Shown: positions 1 through 8,887 of the stretch, piece after piece
How the letters are laid out: each line of letters starts with the position of its first letter
Numbering within the stretch: the stretch's first letter is position 1
NCBI RefSeq assembly: GCF_000244955.1
Contig: NZ_CM001439.1
Coordinates: 4,386,643 to 4,450,642 of the forward strand
Direction: 5' to 3'
Origin: Saccharomonospora marina XMU15
GTDB taxonomy: Bacteria; Actinomycetota; Actinomycetes; Mycobacteriales; Pseudonocardiaceae
Length of the DNA stretch: 64,000 bases
Position numbers and translations under genes: made by a program
The notes under the pieces: model-generated
The model's database searches: none
Told to the model about the DNA's origin: nothing
The model's input: only the letters and a program-made list of their open reading frames with translations

Positions 1-1204
1 CCGCCTCGCCCGGCTGGCGGAGCAGCAGGCCGTTCTCCTTCGCCCGCTCGACCAACCGGGCGGCGGCGTCCCAGGTCGACAGCTCGACAACCACGATCAG
101 GCCGCGACCGCGGACGTCGACCACCTCGTGCCGCCCGGCGAGCGGGCCGAGCCGGTCCAGGAGGTCCTTGCCGAGGCTGCCGGCCCGGGCGACCAGGTTC
201 TCCTTCTCCACGACGTCGAGCGTGGCGAGCGCGGCGGCGCAGGAAACGGGGTGTCCCGAGGTGGTGTGCCCGTAGCGCACCCCGCCGATGTTCGGCTCGT
301 CGCGGAAGCTGTCGTGGATACGCCGGTGCACGCTCACCGCGCCGATAGGCAGGTAACCACCCGCAAGCGCCTTGCTGCCGACGAGGATGTCGGGGGTGGC
401 GTCCTCGTGCTGGAAGGCGTACATGCGCCCGGTCCTCCCGTACGCGGTGAACACCTCGTCCAGGACGAGGAGGGTCCCCGTGCGGTCGCAAAGCCGCCGC
501 AGCTCCCGGAGGAAACCCTCGGGCAGCACGACGCCGCCCCCGACGTTGAGCACGGGTTCCACCACCACGGCCGCCGGCCAGTCGTCCTCGTCGTCGCCGA
601 AGGCGCGCTCGAACGCCACCACCAGCGGATCCAGTGCCTCGGGCCCGGCCATGCGGATCGGCGAAAGCGGCAAGTCGATCTTGATCACGTCCAGTACCGC
701 ACCGAATCCGTGATCCACCCGGGGCAGGCCGGACAGGCTGCGGGTCAGCAGTGTGGAGCCGTGGTAGCCGCGAGCGAAGCTCACGAACCGGTGGCGCGGC
801 TTGCCGACGTTCGACCAGTAATCGGCGGTGATCAGCGCCGCCGCCTCCATGCCCTCGGACCCGCTGTTGACGAACAGGGTCTTGGCCATGTCCGGCGGCA
901 GGTGCGCAGCGAGCCGCTCGGCGAGCAGCCCCGCCGGCTCGTGGCTGCCGAGCGACAGGTCGAACTGGTGCAGCTGCCGCACCTGCGCGGTGATCGCTGC
1001 TTCGACCTCCGGCCGGGCGTACCCGCAGGTGGTGTTGAGCGAGGAGGCATCTAGGTAATCCTTGCCGTCGACGTCCCAGACCACCGAGCCCGCGCCGTGC
1101 GACAGCAGGAGCTCCGAGCGGTCGGCGCTCAGCGGCGACCACGGGTGCCAGACGTGCTGCCGGTCCCGGGTGCGAGCGTGGCCGGCGTCCCTCGTGTGGT
1201 TCAT
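1..1204 (-). CDS. Class III PLP-dependent aminotransferase (partial)
   Basis: About 400 codons are visible; the C-terminus lies beyond the left edge. The protein resembles the BioA/ornithine-type fold-type I aminotransferases, with NSGSEGMEAA in the cofactor phosphate-binding region, VLDEVFTAYGRTG holding the PLP-ring aspartate, and GSKALAGGYLPIGAV holding the likely Schiff-base lysine. Its ATG overlaps the thioesterase stop as ATGA, so it is translationally coupled to the PKS/NRPS operon. It probably installs or removes an amino group on a carbonyl of the cluster product, for example on a beta-keto or aldehyde intermediate. That substrate is inference. A primary-metabolic BioA role is less likely because of the operon context. 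Confidence 0.88.
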   Translation of the reverse strand, partial: MNHTRDAGHARTRDRQHVWHPWSPLSADRSELLLSHGAGSVVWDVDGKDYLDASSLNTTCGYARPEVEAAITAQVRQLHQFDLSLGSHEPAGLLAERLAAHLPPDMAKTLFVNSGSEGMEAAALITADYWSNVGKPRHRFVSFARGYHGSTLLTRSLSGLPRVDHGFGAVLDVIKIDLPLSPIRMAGPEALDPLVVAFERAFGDDEDDWPAAVVVEPVLNVGGGVVLPEGFLRELRRLCDRTGTLLVLDEVFTAYGRTGRMYAFQHEDATPDILVGSKALAGGYLPIGAVSVHRRIHDSFRDEPNIGGVRYGHTTSGHPVSCAAALATLDVVEKENLVARAGSLGKDLLDRLGPLAGRHEVVDVRGRGLIVVVELSTWDAAARLVERAKENGLLLRQPGEA

Positions 1205-1971
1205 GTCAACCCCTTCGGCGTCTGCGGTGGTAGAGGTTCCCGAACCGGACCGCCCTGGGCTAGGAAGCCCTGCACGAGCTCGAAGGGCGGTTCGGCGACC
1301 AGGTAGAAGTGGTGGCCGGGGACCACGCGTTCCTGCCAACCTCCGTCGGTCAGTTCCGGCCAAGGTCGCCGGTCGGCGTCCTCGTCTTCGTCGCCGACGA
1401 TGGTCAGGACCGGGGTCCGCAGCCGGGGCAGGGCGCGGAAACCGTAGTCGTGCAGGATCTGCCCGTCGCTTCGCACGTAGGGCAGCACGAGCTCTCGGAA
1501 CACCGGGTCGGCGACGATCGCGGGGTCGGTGCCCCCCAAGGTCAGCAGCCGCAGGACGAGCGCGTCGTCGTCGTCCTCCGCCGACGGCGGCCCGGGGTAC
1601 GGCGCCGCCCGGGTGCCCGAGGCGATCAGCCCGGCAGGCTCGATGCCTGCGGCCTCCAAGGCCCGTGCGGTCTCCAAGGCGACGACCGCGCCGAAGCTGT
1701 GCCCGAACAGGGCGATCGGCCGGTCAGCCAACGGCTCGGCGGCCTCCGCGATGGCGGCCGCCAGGGCCCGCAGATCCGTCGGCGCGGGTTCGCCGATGCG
1801 CTCGGCGCGGCCCGGGTAGCACACGCCGTGCACCTCCATCGCGCCCAGGTGCTCGCCCCAGCCGCGGAAGAAGGAGGCAGAGCCGCCCGCATGGGGGAAG
1901 CACAGCAGCCGCAGGCGGGGATGCGCGAGCGGCTGGGCGCACTGGAACCAGGGGTCGGGAGGGGCCGTCAT
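1201..1971 (-). CDS. Type II thioesterase
   Basis: A 256-residue alpha/beta hydrolase of the GrsT/RifR type that hydrolyses aberrant or misprimed acyl groups from carrier proteins. The N-terminal LLCFPHAGGSASFF oxyanion-hole segment, nucleophile elbow GHSFGA (Ser about residue 92), acid region VGDEDED and catalytic His in PGHHFYL are all present. The start overlaps the stop of the upstream adenylation gene by 4 bases, and its own stop overlaps the aminotransferase start. Free-standing TEII proteins are typical companions of modular PKS/NRPS lines; a chain-releasing role cannot be excluded because no TE domain is fused to the synthase proteins seen here. Confidence 0.93.
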   Translation of the reverse strand: MTAPPDPWFQCAQPLAHPRLRLLCFPHAGGSASFFRGWGEHLGAMEVHGVCYPGRAERIGEPAPTDLRALAAAIAEAAEPLADRPIALFGHSFGAVVALETARALEAAGIEPAGLIASGTRAAPYPGPPSAEDDDDALVLRLLTLGGTDPAIVADPVFRELVLPYVRSDGQILHDYGFRALPRLRTPVLTIVGDEDEDADRRPWPELTDGGWQERVVPGHHFYLVAEPPFELVQGFLAQGGPVREPLPPQTPKGLT

Positions 1972-3944
1972 TCCGCGCCCGCCTGCCGCCGGTTGAGCCG
2001 CTCGGCCCGGGCCGCGAGCACGTGCCGGGCGGCGGCGAGCCGGCGTTCGGTGAACGCCTGCTCGTGGCCGTCCGACGTGGCGAGGTCACGGATCAGCTCG
2101 GCCTGGGCCGCCACCGTCGTGTGCCGGAAGAGCGCGACGACCGGCGGCCGCACGCCCGCTCGCCGCTCCAGTGCGTCCTGCAGTGTGAAGACGGCATAGG
2201 AGTGACCGCCCGCGTCGAAGAAGTTGGTGTCGTCGGGCACCTCGCTCAGCATGAGCACCTCCGCCCAGGCTGCGGCGACCTCCGCGGTCAGGTCCCCCGG
2301 GAGCCCGGGGGCGGGGTGCGTTGCCCCAGGCGCGGGGACCGGCGGCCGCCCCGCCCTCAGCTCCGCGCGCAGCGCCGCGTGGTCGATCTTGCCGTTGACT
2401 GTGCGCGGGAAGTCCGCACGCAGGACGATCCGCGCGGGCACCATGGCCGGCGGCAACCGGTCGGCGAGCCTGGCACGGACGTACTCCGGGGTGGTTCCCG
2501 GCGCGGCGACCACGGCTGCTTCGAGCGCGGTGTGCTCGCTGTCGACGAGGACAGCGGCGTCCTCCACACCCGGGATGCCGGCGAGTTCCGCCTCCACCGC
2601 GCCGAGTTCGACGCGGTGCCCGCGCACCTTGGTCTGCCGATCGCGACGGCCGCGGAACTCAAGCCTGCCGTCGCTCGTCCACCGGGCGATGTCCCCAGTG
2701 CGGTACATGCGCGCTCCCGGTATCCCGGCGAACGGATCGTGCACGAAGGCGCGGGCGGTGTCGCCGGGGCGGCCGAGGTAGCCCCGCGCAACGCCGACGC
2801 CGCCGACGAACAGTTCGCCGTCGGTCCCCGGCGGGACCGGGTCGAGCAAGGCGTCCAGGACGTAAAGCCGTGCCCCGGGCACCGGCTTGCCGATGGTCAC
2901 CCGGCCGGCCGCCCGGAACCGGTGGTAGCTGGCCCACACCGTGGTCTCGGTCGGGCCGTACTCGTTGACCAGCTCGGTGGCCGGCAGCGCCTCGAAGTGC
3001 TTTCGCACCAACGACTCCGGAAGGGTTTCCCCTGCGACGACGACGGTGGTGAGCGTGCGCAGCCGCTGGAGGCCCACCCGGCCCCCGGCGTCGAGGATGG
3101 ACCGGTAGAGACCGGGTACGCACAGGATCTGCGTGACCCCGTGCTCTTCGATGAGCCCGACGAGCTGCTGGGGGTCGCGCGCCTGCTCGGCGGTGGCCAC
3201 GACCAGGCAGCCGCCGGAGGTCAGCGTGCCCCAGATACCGGCGACCGACGAGTCGAAGCACAGCGGTGAGACCAGGAGGAACACCGCTCTGCCCGGGTAA
3301 ACGTGGCGACGCGCCAATGTGGACGCGGCGAGCTGCCGGTGCTCGACGAGCACCCCCTTCGGAGCACCGGTGCTCCCCGAGGTGTAGATGACGTACGCGG
3401 GGCTGTCGGGCCGCACCGGGACACCCGCTGCCGCAGGCGGTTCCGGTTCGTCGTCGGCCGGCCGCGCGGCGACGGGGACGGTGTCGTAGCCGCGGCATCG
3501 GTCGTCGTGCCCCTCGCCGCGGACGACCACCCGGACCCCGGCATCCGCGAACAGCTCGCGGATGCGGCTGCCGGGGTGCGCCGAGTCGGCCGGCACGTAC
3601 GCGGCACCACTGCACAGGATCCCCAGTACCGCAGCGACCATCTCCGTCGACGGTTCGACGAGGACACCGACCCGGCCGCCCGGAGTCACGCCGGCGCCGG
3701 CCAGATCCCGCGCGACCAGCCGCGCCCGGTGCACCAGCCCCCGGTAGTCCGTCACCACCCCACCGGACACCACCGCCACGTCGTCCGGATAGTGTTCCGC
3801 CACATGGAAAACACGCTCGTGCACGGCGGGTTCCCCGGCGAACGGCAGCACCTCCCCCAACCCCAGCGGCCCGGCTTCGCCGAGGCCACCGGTCGTGGTT
3901 CCCGTACCCGGCATCACAGCTGGATCCGTTGATGACACGTGCAT
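1968..3944 (-). CDS. NRPS adenylation-PCP didomain protein
   Basis: Activates an amino or related acid as the acyl-AMP and loads it on its own carrier domain. The A domain (about residues 30-540) shows core motifs YTSGSTGAPKG (A3), NEYGPTETTVW (A5), YRTGDIARW (A7), GRRDRQTKVRGHRVE (A8) and NGKID (A10). A PCP follows with FFDAGGHSYAV carrying the phosphopantetheine Ser. There is no condensation domain, so it acts as a loading unit or feeds another protein in trans. The pocket region around A4 (FDSSVAGIW) does not give a specificity code I can assign. The chosen ATG follows a GGGGGTGG ribosome site; a GTG at 4121 overlapping the deacetylase stop as GTGA would add 59 residues without domain character. 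Confidence 0.92.
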   Translation of the reverse strand: MHVSSTDPAVMPGTGTTTGGLGEAGPLGLGEVLPFAGEPAVHERVFHVAEHYPDDVAVVSGGVVTDYRGLVHRARLVARDLAGAGVTPGGRVGVLVEPSTEMVAAVLGILCSGAAYVPADSAHPGSRIRELFADAGVRVVVRGEGHDDRCRGYDTVPVAARPADDEPEPPAAAGVPVRPDSPAYVIYTSGSTGAPKGVLVEHRQLAASTLARRHVYPGRAVFLLVSPLCFDSSVAGIWGTLTSGGCLVVATAEQARDPQQLVGLIEEHGVTQILCVPGLYRSILDAGGRVGLQRLRTLTTVVVAGETLPESLVRKHFEALPATELVNEYGPTETTVWASYHRFRAAGRVTIGKPVPGARLYVLDALLDPVPPGTDGELFVGGVGVARGYLGRPGDTARAFVHDPFAGIPGARMYRTGDIARWTSDGRLEFRGRRDRQTKVRGHRVELGAVEAELAGIPGVEDAAVLVDSEHTALEAAVVAAPGTTPEYVRARLADRLPPAMVPARIVLRADFPRTVNGKIDHAALRAELRAGRPPVPAPGATHPAPGLPGDLTAEVAAAWAEVLMLSEVPDDTNFFDAGGHSYAVFTLQDALERRAGVRPPVVALFRHTTVAAQAELIRDLATSDGHEQAFTERRLAAARHVLAARAERLNRRQAGAE

Positions 3945-4117
3945 CCACCCCCTATTGGCGAACGGCGGCAGCCGCCGACGAGCCCGATTCCTGTGATGGC
4001 GAATGAGCAGCCTGTCCGTACCCGGCTGAGCGACGGGATGGCCGGGCGTGGCCGGCTCACCGTCGTCACCGAGGCTAGGTTCCCGTCCTGGTGTTGGCAA
4101 ACAAGACCCCAGCGCCG

Positions 4118-4849
4118 TCACGGCCGGGCCACCCGCCAGACGACCTCAGTGGACAGTGGCCCGTGCCGGCCCAGCAGCGCGCCGGTCCCGTCGGTTTCCA
4201 GCATCGTGGCGACGAGGCTGAGCTGGGACGCGTAGCACAGGACCGCGTCCCGCTTGCCGGACCACGTGGCGTCGTCCAGAGTGAATTCGTGGCTCGCGTC
4301 CACAATGCACCCGCCGTCGGCCGGACCGGAGAACTCCGGCGATCCACCGAACTGCACGCGGGGCCAGCCGGGATCCGCTGCGGTGTAGGGTAAATCGGCG
4401 TAGATCCAGGTCGCCGGGCCGCCCCGCAGGACGGGCAAGGCCACATCCCGGACGGCCCGGTGGTCGGGCTGGATCAGGCCGAGTGGGACGAACACGGCGG
4501 CGTCGGCGGCCAGGCCGGTGAGAAACTCTTCGAGCCCGGCGATCGGACGCCCGGCTCCGTACGGTCCGTCAGCATTGGGCAGCACGACTTGGCGGGCGCC
4601 GAGCAGGGCACAGGCGCGCCGGTCCTCGCCGAGTCTCATCGTGTACGCCTCTTCCGGGCGGACGAACCCGCAGTCGGAGTCCCAGCCCGACACCCTGAGC
4701 CCGGCCGGGGGTGGACCGCCGTGCGCGGTGACGACGGTGCTGGGCCCCCGGTGCGCGGCCAGCAACCCGCCCAAGGACAGCACCGCGTCGTCGAAATGCG
4801 GTGACAGCACGATGATGTGCCGGTCGTCGGAGACCAGTGATGCGGTCAT
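4118..4849 (-). CDS. PIG-L family (LmbE-type) deacetylase
   Basis: 243 residues with the N-terminal zinc motif SPHFDDAVLSLGG (His18, Asp20, Asp21) and a later QPDHRAVRD segment likely to supply another metal-ligand His. Family members are zinc hydrolases that remove acetyl groups from GlcNAc-type substrates, including MshB of mycothiol synthesis, the Orf2* type of glycopeptide clusters and bacillithiol enzymes. Here it lies between the PKS (16 bp upstream) and the adenylation gene, so it probably deacylates a biosynthetic intermediate or a protected resistance form. It is not the housekeeping mycothiol enzyme by context. Substrate unknown. Confidence 0.9.
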   Translation of the reverse strand: MTASLVSDDRHIIVLSPHFDDAVLSLGGLLAAHRGPSTVVTAHGGPPPAGLRVSGWDSDCGFVRPEEAYTMRLGEDRRACALLGARQVVLPNADGPYGAGRPIAGLEEFLTGLAADAAVFVPLGLIQPDHRAVRDVALPVLRGGPATWIYADLPYTAADPGWPRVQFGGSPEFSGPADGGCIVDASHEFTLDDATWSGKRDAVLCYASQLSLVATMLETDGTGALLGRHGPLSTEVVWRVARP

Positions 4850-4864
4850 CGGAGTCTCCCAGGG

Positions 4865-7774
4865 TCAGATACGCTCGGAACCGAGCGAAGCGAGCACGGC
4901 CGCCGTCTGGCCGCCCAGTGTGCGGCCTTCGAGCAGAGCCTGGGGCGACACCGTCACCCCCAGTTCCCGGTGCAGCCGCCGCACCAGGTGGACCACGAGG
5001 AGCGAGTCGCCGCCGAGGTGGAAGAAGTCGGCATGGTCGTTCGCTGCCTCGCTGCCGAGCAACTCGGTCCACAGCCGGGAAACGACCGCAGGCACATCGG
5101 GCGGCCCGTCGTCCGGGACCGGAGGTTTCCCGCTCCCGGTGCCCGCATCGGAGGCACCCACGACTTCGGGGGCCAGCCACCGGCGGCCGGCGAAGGGGTA
5201 GGTCGGCAGGCGGGCGCGGTGGCCGCCGACGCACAACCGGCCGGTGTCGACGTTCCCGCCCACAGCCCACAGCCGCCCCAACGCGGCCAGCACGGCTTCA
5301 GCGCCGTCGGTCCCGCCGCGGTGCGGGGACAACGGCACCGCAGTGGTACCCAGTGCGGTGGCCATCGTGGCCAAGGTCCGCCCCGGGCCAGCCTCGACGG
5401 CCACGCAGCCGGGGTACCCGGCAGCCACGGCTCCGAGTCCGTCGGCGAACCGGACCGGTCGACGCGCCTGCCGGACGAAGTCCTCCGCGGCCACGACGCT
5501 GCCCGGCGGCAGCACCTCCCCCACCCAGTTGGCGGCGAACGCCACCCGAGCCGGCCGAGGTACCAGGTCGCCTGCCGCTTCGGCCAGCGCGGGGACAGCG
5601 CGGTCGACGAGTGCGGAGTGGAACGCCCGCTCGGTCGCCAGCCGCCGGGTGTGCACCCGGTCACCGAGCCAGGACCCGAATTCCGCCACCGCGGCGGCGG
5701 GTCCCGCCACAACACAGTTGTCCGGTCCGTTGACCGCCGCGATGTCCAGGTGCGCACCCCCCGCGGACAGCAACTCCCGGGTCCGCGCCTCGTCACAGCC
5801 CAGGGCCAGCATGGCGCCGGGCGGGCAGCCCTGCATGATCCGGCCTCGCTCGACGACGAACCGCGCGGCCGACGGGAGGTCGAGGATCCCCGCGACGCAG
5901 GCCGCGGTGATCTCACCGAGGCTGTGGCCGAGCACTGCGGCCGGCACGACACCCAGTTCCGCCAGCCCGGAAGCAACGGTGTAGCCGAGCGCGAAGAGCG
6001 CCGGCTGTGCCAGCTCCGTCGTGGCGAGGTCCGCAGCCGACGAGTCGCGGTCGAGCAGGGCTGCGCGCACTCGGGCGCGGACGTCCGCGGGGAACTCGAT
6101 CAGGCAGAGCTGCAGTGCGCCGAGGAATCCCGGCAGGACCTCCGCGAAGGCCAGCGCCATGCCGGGGTACTGGGTTCCCTGCCCGGGGAAGAGGAAGACG
6201 ACAGGTGAGCTGCCACCCTGCGGGACACGGCCCGCCGCGCCGGCGCCCGCCCTGAGCCGGTCGGCGACTTCCGCGATGCTGCGCCCCACGACGGCGAGGC
6301 GTTCGGGCAGCGCCGCGCGGCCGGTGGCCAGCGTGGTCGACACGTCCGCGAGGTCGACCTCCGTCGTCGCCAGGTGCTCGGCCAGCCGGGTGGCCGCCGT
6401 GGCGAGAACGCCCTCCTCGGCGGCGGACAGGAGGACGAGGCGGGGCCGCCGGTCCGGAACGGCCTGCCGCAGCGGAGCCGGAGACGCCTGCTCGACCACG
6501 ACGTGGACGTTCGTGCCGCCGATGCCGAAGGCGCTCACCCCGGCGCGCCGGGGTTCCGGGCCGCGCCACGGCTCGGCTTCGGTGGGGATGCGCAGCGGGG
6601 AGCCTGCCGTTTCCAGCAGCGGGTTGGGGCCGGTGTAGCCCGCGATCGGCGGGACGACCCCGTTGCGGAGCACGAAAAGCGCCTTGACGAGTGCCGCGAG
6701 CCCGGCCGCGGCGTCCAGGTGGCCGATGTTCGCCTTGAGCGCCCCCAGAGCGATGGAGCCGGGCGGGGCGCCCCCCGCGTGGAGGGCGGCCGTCGCCGCG
6801 GTCCATTCGATGGGATCGCCGATTCTGGTCCCGGTTCCGTGCGCTTCGAGGTAGCCGAGGGAAGCCGCACTGACGTCGGCAGCGTCGAGGGCGGCTCTGA
6901 TGACCGCTTCCTGGGCAGCCGCCGACGGGGCGTAGAAGCCGGCTTTGGCGGCACCGTCGTTGTTGACCGCGCTGCCCAGGATCACTCCGTAGGGTTCGGG
7001 ACCGTGGTCCAGGACGTCGGACAACCTGCGCAGCACGACGCAGACGACACCCGACCCCGCCACGACACCGTCGGATTCCCTGTCGAAGGGCCGGCACCGG
7101 CCCGTACGGGACTGGATGCCCCCGGGGGACCGCAAGTAACCGGCCTGGGGAAAGGCGACGCCGGCACCGGCGACGACAGCCTGGTCGCAGTCACCGGCGG
7201 CCAGTGCCTGACAGGCCAGGTGGACGCCGACCAGCGAAGAGGAGCACGCGGTCTGCACGGCGATGGCGGGACCGGTGAGCCCCAGCTTGTACGCGATGAG
7301 GCCGGCGACGAAGTCCGGTTCCGTCCCGTGCAGCGCCTCCTCCAGCACCACAGGATCGAGTTCACCGTTGACGAGCATCCGGCGCAGGTACCCGCTGCCG
7401 CTCGAAGAGGCGAAGACGGCAGTCACCGGCCGGTGGGCGCCGAAGCCCGTGCCGGCGTCCTCGAGTGCGGCCCACGCGCCCTGGAGCATCAGACGGTGCT
7501 GCGGATCAAGCATCTCCGCGTCCCGCGCGCTCATCCGGAAGAGGGTGTTGTCGAATTCGTCGGCGTGATCCAGGTAGCCGTGCACGGGGACGTACTCCGG
7601 ATCGTCCAGCAGCCCGGCCGGAACCCCAGCGTCGAGCAGCTCCCGGGGTTCGAAGCGTTTCGTCCGTACCTGACCGCTGGTCAGCACCGACCACCAGTCG
7701 TCAAGGCCGTGCACCCCGGGAAGGCGCGCCGAGATGCCGACCACCGCGGTGTCCATGGAGCGGTCGCGGTCCAT
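4865..7774 (-). CDS. Type I polyketide synthase module KS-AT-ACP
   Basis: 969 residues forming one minimal extension module. The KS (about 8-430) has VQTACSSSL (Cys177), EAHGTGTRIGDP and KANIGHLDAAAG, so it looks fully active. The AT (about 495-800) has GHSLGE and an AFHS motif where malonyl-specific ATs typically have HAFH, favouring malonyl-CoA over methylmalonyl-CoA. A C-terminal ACP has FFHLGGDSLLV (Ser924). No KR, DH, ER or TE is present, so one round leaves a beta-keto thioester unless a trans enzyme acts. It probably accepts the acyl group from the adenylation-PCP protein of the same operon. ATG 7774 has GGGAGGGG six bases upstream; a second ATG is 18 bases in. Confidence 0.95.
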   Translation of the reverse strand: MDRDRSMDTAVVGISARLPGVHGLDDWWSVLTSGQVRTKRFEPRELLDAGVPAGLLDDPEYVPVHGYLDHADEFDNTLFRMSARDAEMLDPQHRLMLQGAWAALEDAGTGFGAHRPVTAVFASSSGSGYLRRMLVNGELDPVVLEEALHGTEPDFVAGLIAYKLGLTGPAIAVQTACSSSLVGVHLACQALAAGDCDQAVVAGAGVAFPQAGYLRSPGGIQSRTGRCRPFDRESDGVVAGSGVVCVVLRRLSDVLDHGPEPYGVILGSAVNNDGAAKAGFYAPSAAAQEAVIRAALDAADVSAASLGYLEAHGTGTRIGDPIEWTAATAALHAGGAPPGSIALGALKANIGHLDAAAGLAALVKALFVLRNGVVPPIAGYTGPNPLLETAGSPLRIPTEAEPWRGPEPRRAGVSAFGIGGTNVHVVVEQASPAPLRQAVPDRRPRLVLLSAAEEGVLATAATRLAEHLATTEVDLADVSTTLATGRAALPERLAVVGRSIAEVADRLRAGAGAAGRVPQGGSSPVVFLFPGQGTQYPGMALAFAEVLPGFLGALQLCLIEFPADVRARVRAALLDRDSSAADLATTELAQPALFALGYTVASGLAELGVVPAAVLGHSLGEITAACVAGILDLPSAARFVVERGRIMQGCPPGAMLALGCDEARTRELLSAGGAHLDIAAVNGPDNCVVAGPAAAVAEFGSWLGDRVHTRRLATERAFHSALVDRAVPALAEAAGDLVPRPARVAFAANWVGEVLPPGSVVAAEDFVRQARRPVRFADGLGAVAAGYPGCVAVEAGPGRTLATMATALGTTAVPLSPHRGGTDGAEAVLAALGRLWAVGGNVDTGRLCVGGHRARLPTYPFAGRRWLAPEVVGASDAGTGSGKPPVPDDGPPDVPAVVSRLWTELLGSEAANDHADFFHLGGDSLLVVHLVRRLHRELGVTVSPQALLEGRTLGGQTAAVLASLGSERI

Positions 7775-7803
7775 CAGGCCCCTCCCACGTCGTGTCGATC
7801 GCT

Positions 7804-7832
7804 GTTCAACCGGGGAAACTCTCTGGTTGCAC
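7804..7832. promoter_or_regulatory. Candidate StrR-type operator upstream of the PKS operon
   Basis: GTTCAACCG-N11-TGGTTGCAC is an interrupted inverted repeat with 7 of 9 half-site positions complementary. StrR-family activators bind GTTCGACTG-N11-CAGTCGAAC (established for StrR), so half-site length and the 11-bp spacer agree and the outer GTTC..AC bases are kept. It lies 30 bp upstream of the PKS start, in the 75-bp gap behind the StrR-like gene. Binding is inferred from sequence. Confidence 0.6.
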
Positions 7833-7849
7833 AGCGGCCCCGTCGGGCT

Positions 7850-8887
7850 TCACGGCACATCGGCCATCACCGTGTCCGAATCACGGATCCGCTCGTTGAG
7901 ATGGAGCGCGATGCTCGTCCACACCTCGGAGCACCGGCGCGCGGCGGTCGCCGCGGTCACCAGGCAGTGCATCGGGACGCTGTCGACGTAGCGCTGCCAC
8001 TGCGCGGTGGGCAGTGTCCCGATCGCGAGCAGGCGCAGCAGGTTGCGCCCGGCTTCGCTGAACCGCATGGAGGGATCGCGCTTGAGGTTCTCGAGGTGCG
8101 TCGCGTGCAGCTGCAAAGGATCGGCCGCGGCCCGGAGGCCACCGGTGTCGCCGTTCGGCCTGTGCTCGGCGTTCCGCTGCCGGTCCGGCACGGGGTCCTG
8201 CCCCGACGCCAGGCGCTTGCGGACATCGCGCACCGTTCCCGTCGACACGCCCGCCCGCCGCGCGACCTCCCGCAGGCTCGCTTGGGGAAGGTCGTTGAGC
8301 ACCTTCCGGACCCGCCGCCGGGACTCCGCGGGATCGACCGGCCGGGCCTTCCCGTCCACTCCGACGCGGGAGTGCGGGACGGCGCCCGTCCCCGCGGTGT
8401 TCCGGCGCAGCGATCCGACGGTCTTGGACGACAACCCAGCGATGTCCGCGATGGCCCGGTCCGACCACGTCGGGTGGCTGCCGATGATCCGGACGGCCGC
8501 CTTCCGCCGGTCTTCCGGCGACAGCGGCAGCCCGTGTGCCCGGTTCAGGCACACCGCGAGGACGAAGGCGTCCTCGCGGCTACCGTCGAACAGCACGGCA
8601 TCGATGAACTTCTGCCCGCGCAGGGCAGCCGCCCGCAGCCGGTGCATCCCGTCAATGACCCGCTTGGTAGCGCTGTCCACCACGATGGCGGGAACCCCGT
8701 CCTCGACGTCGGCTAGGGTCCGGACGTACCCGGCGTCTTCTCCGTCCGTGCGCAATGATTCGGCGGGCAACAACTCGTCGACAGCCACGCGCACCGGCCG
8801 GCACCGGGCCAGTTCCTCGTCCAGACCGCAACGGCCACCACCGCCCCTGGACGCCCAGTCCTGCGGTGCGTTACCGGGCCCGACCAT
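7850..8887 (-). CDS. StrR-like ParB-domain pathway regulator
   Basis: 345 residues with an N-terminal ParB/Spo0J-type domain (VRVAVDELLPAE, then IVVDSATKRVIDGMHRLRAA with the conserved G-x-HR signature, about residues 33-100). Helix-turn-helix segments follow (WSDRAIADIAGLSSKTVGSLRR and LREVARRAGVSTGTVRDVRKRL). This layout is that of StrR, NovG and the Tei15*/Bbr type regulators, which activate antibiotic operons, not of chromosome-partition ParB. It lies directly upstream of the PKS operon on the same strand, with a matching candidate operator in between. ATG 8887 follows AGGGGG at seven bases. Expected role: activator of the operon at 1-7774. Confidence 0.85.
   Translation of the reverse strand: MVGPGNAPQDWASRGGGGRCGLDEELARCRPVRVAVDELLPAESLRTDGEDAGYVRTLADVEDGVPAIVVDSATKRVIDGMHRLRAAALRGQKFIDAVLFDGSREDAFVLAVCLNRAHGLPLSPEDRRKAAVRIIGSHPTWSDRAIADIAGLSSKTVGSLRRNTAGTGAVPHSRVGVDGKARPVDPAESRRRVRKVLNDLPQASLREVARRAGVSTGTVRDVRKRLASGQDPVPDRQRNAEHRPNGDTGGLRAAADPLQLHATHLENLKRDPSMRFSEAGRNLLRLLAIGTLPTAQWQRYVDSVPMHCLVTAATAARRCSEVWTSIALHLNERIRDSDTVMADVP

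Noticed and set aside
1062-3269. A 735-codon plus-strand open frame
   Set aside because: Antisense to the thioesterase and adenylation genes with Arg/Gly/Pro-rich nonsense composition.
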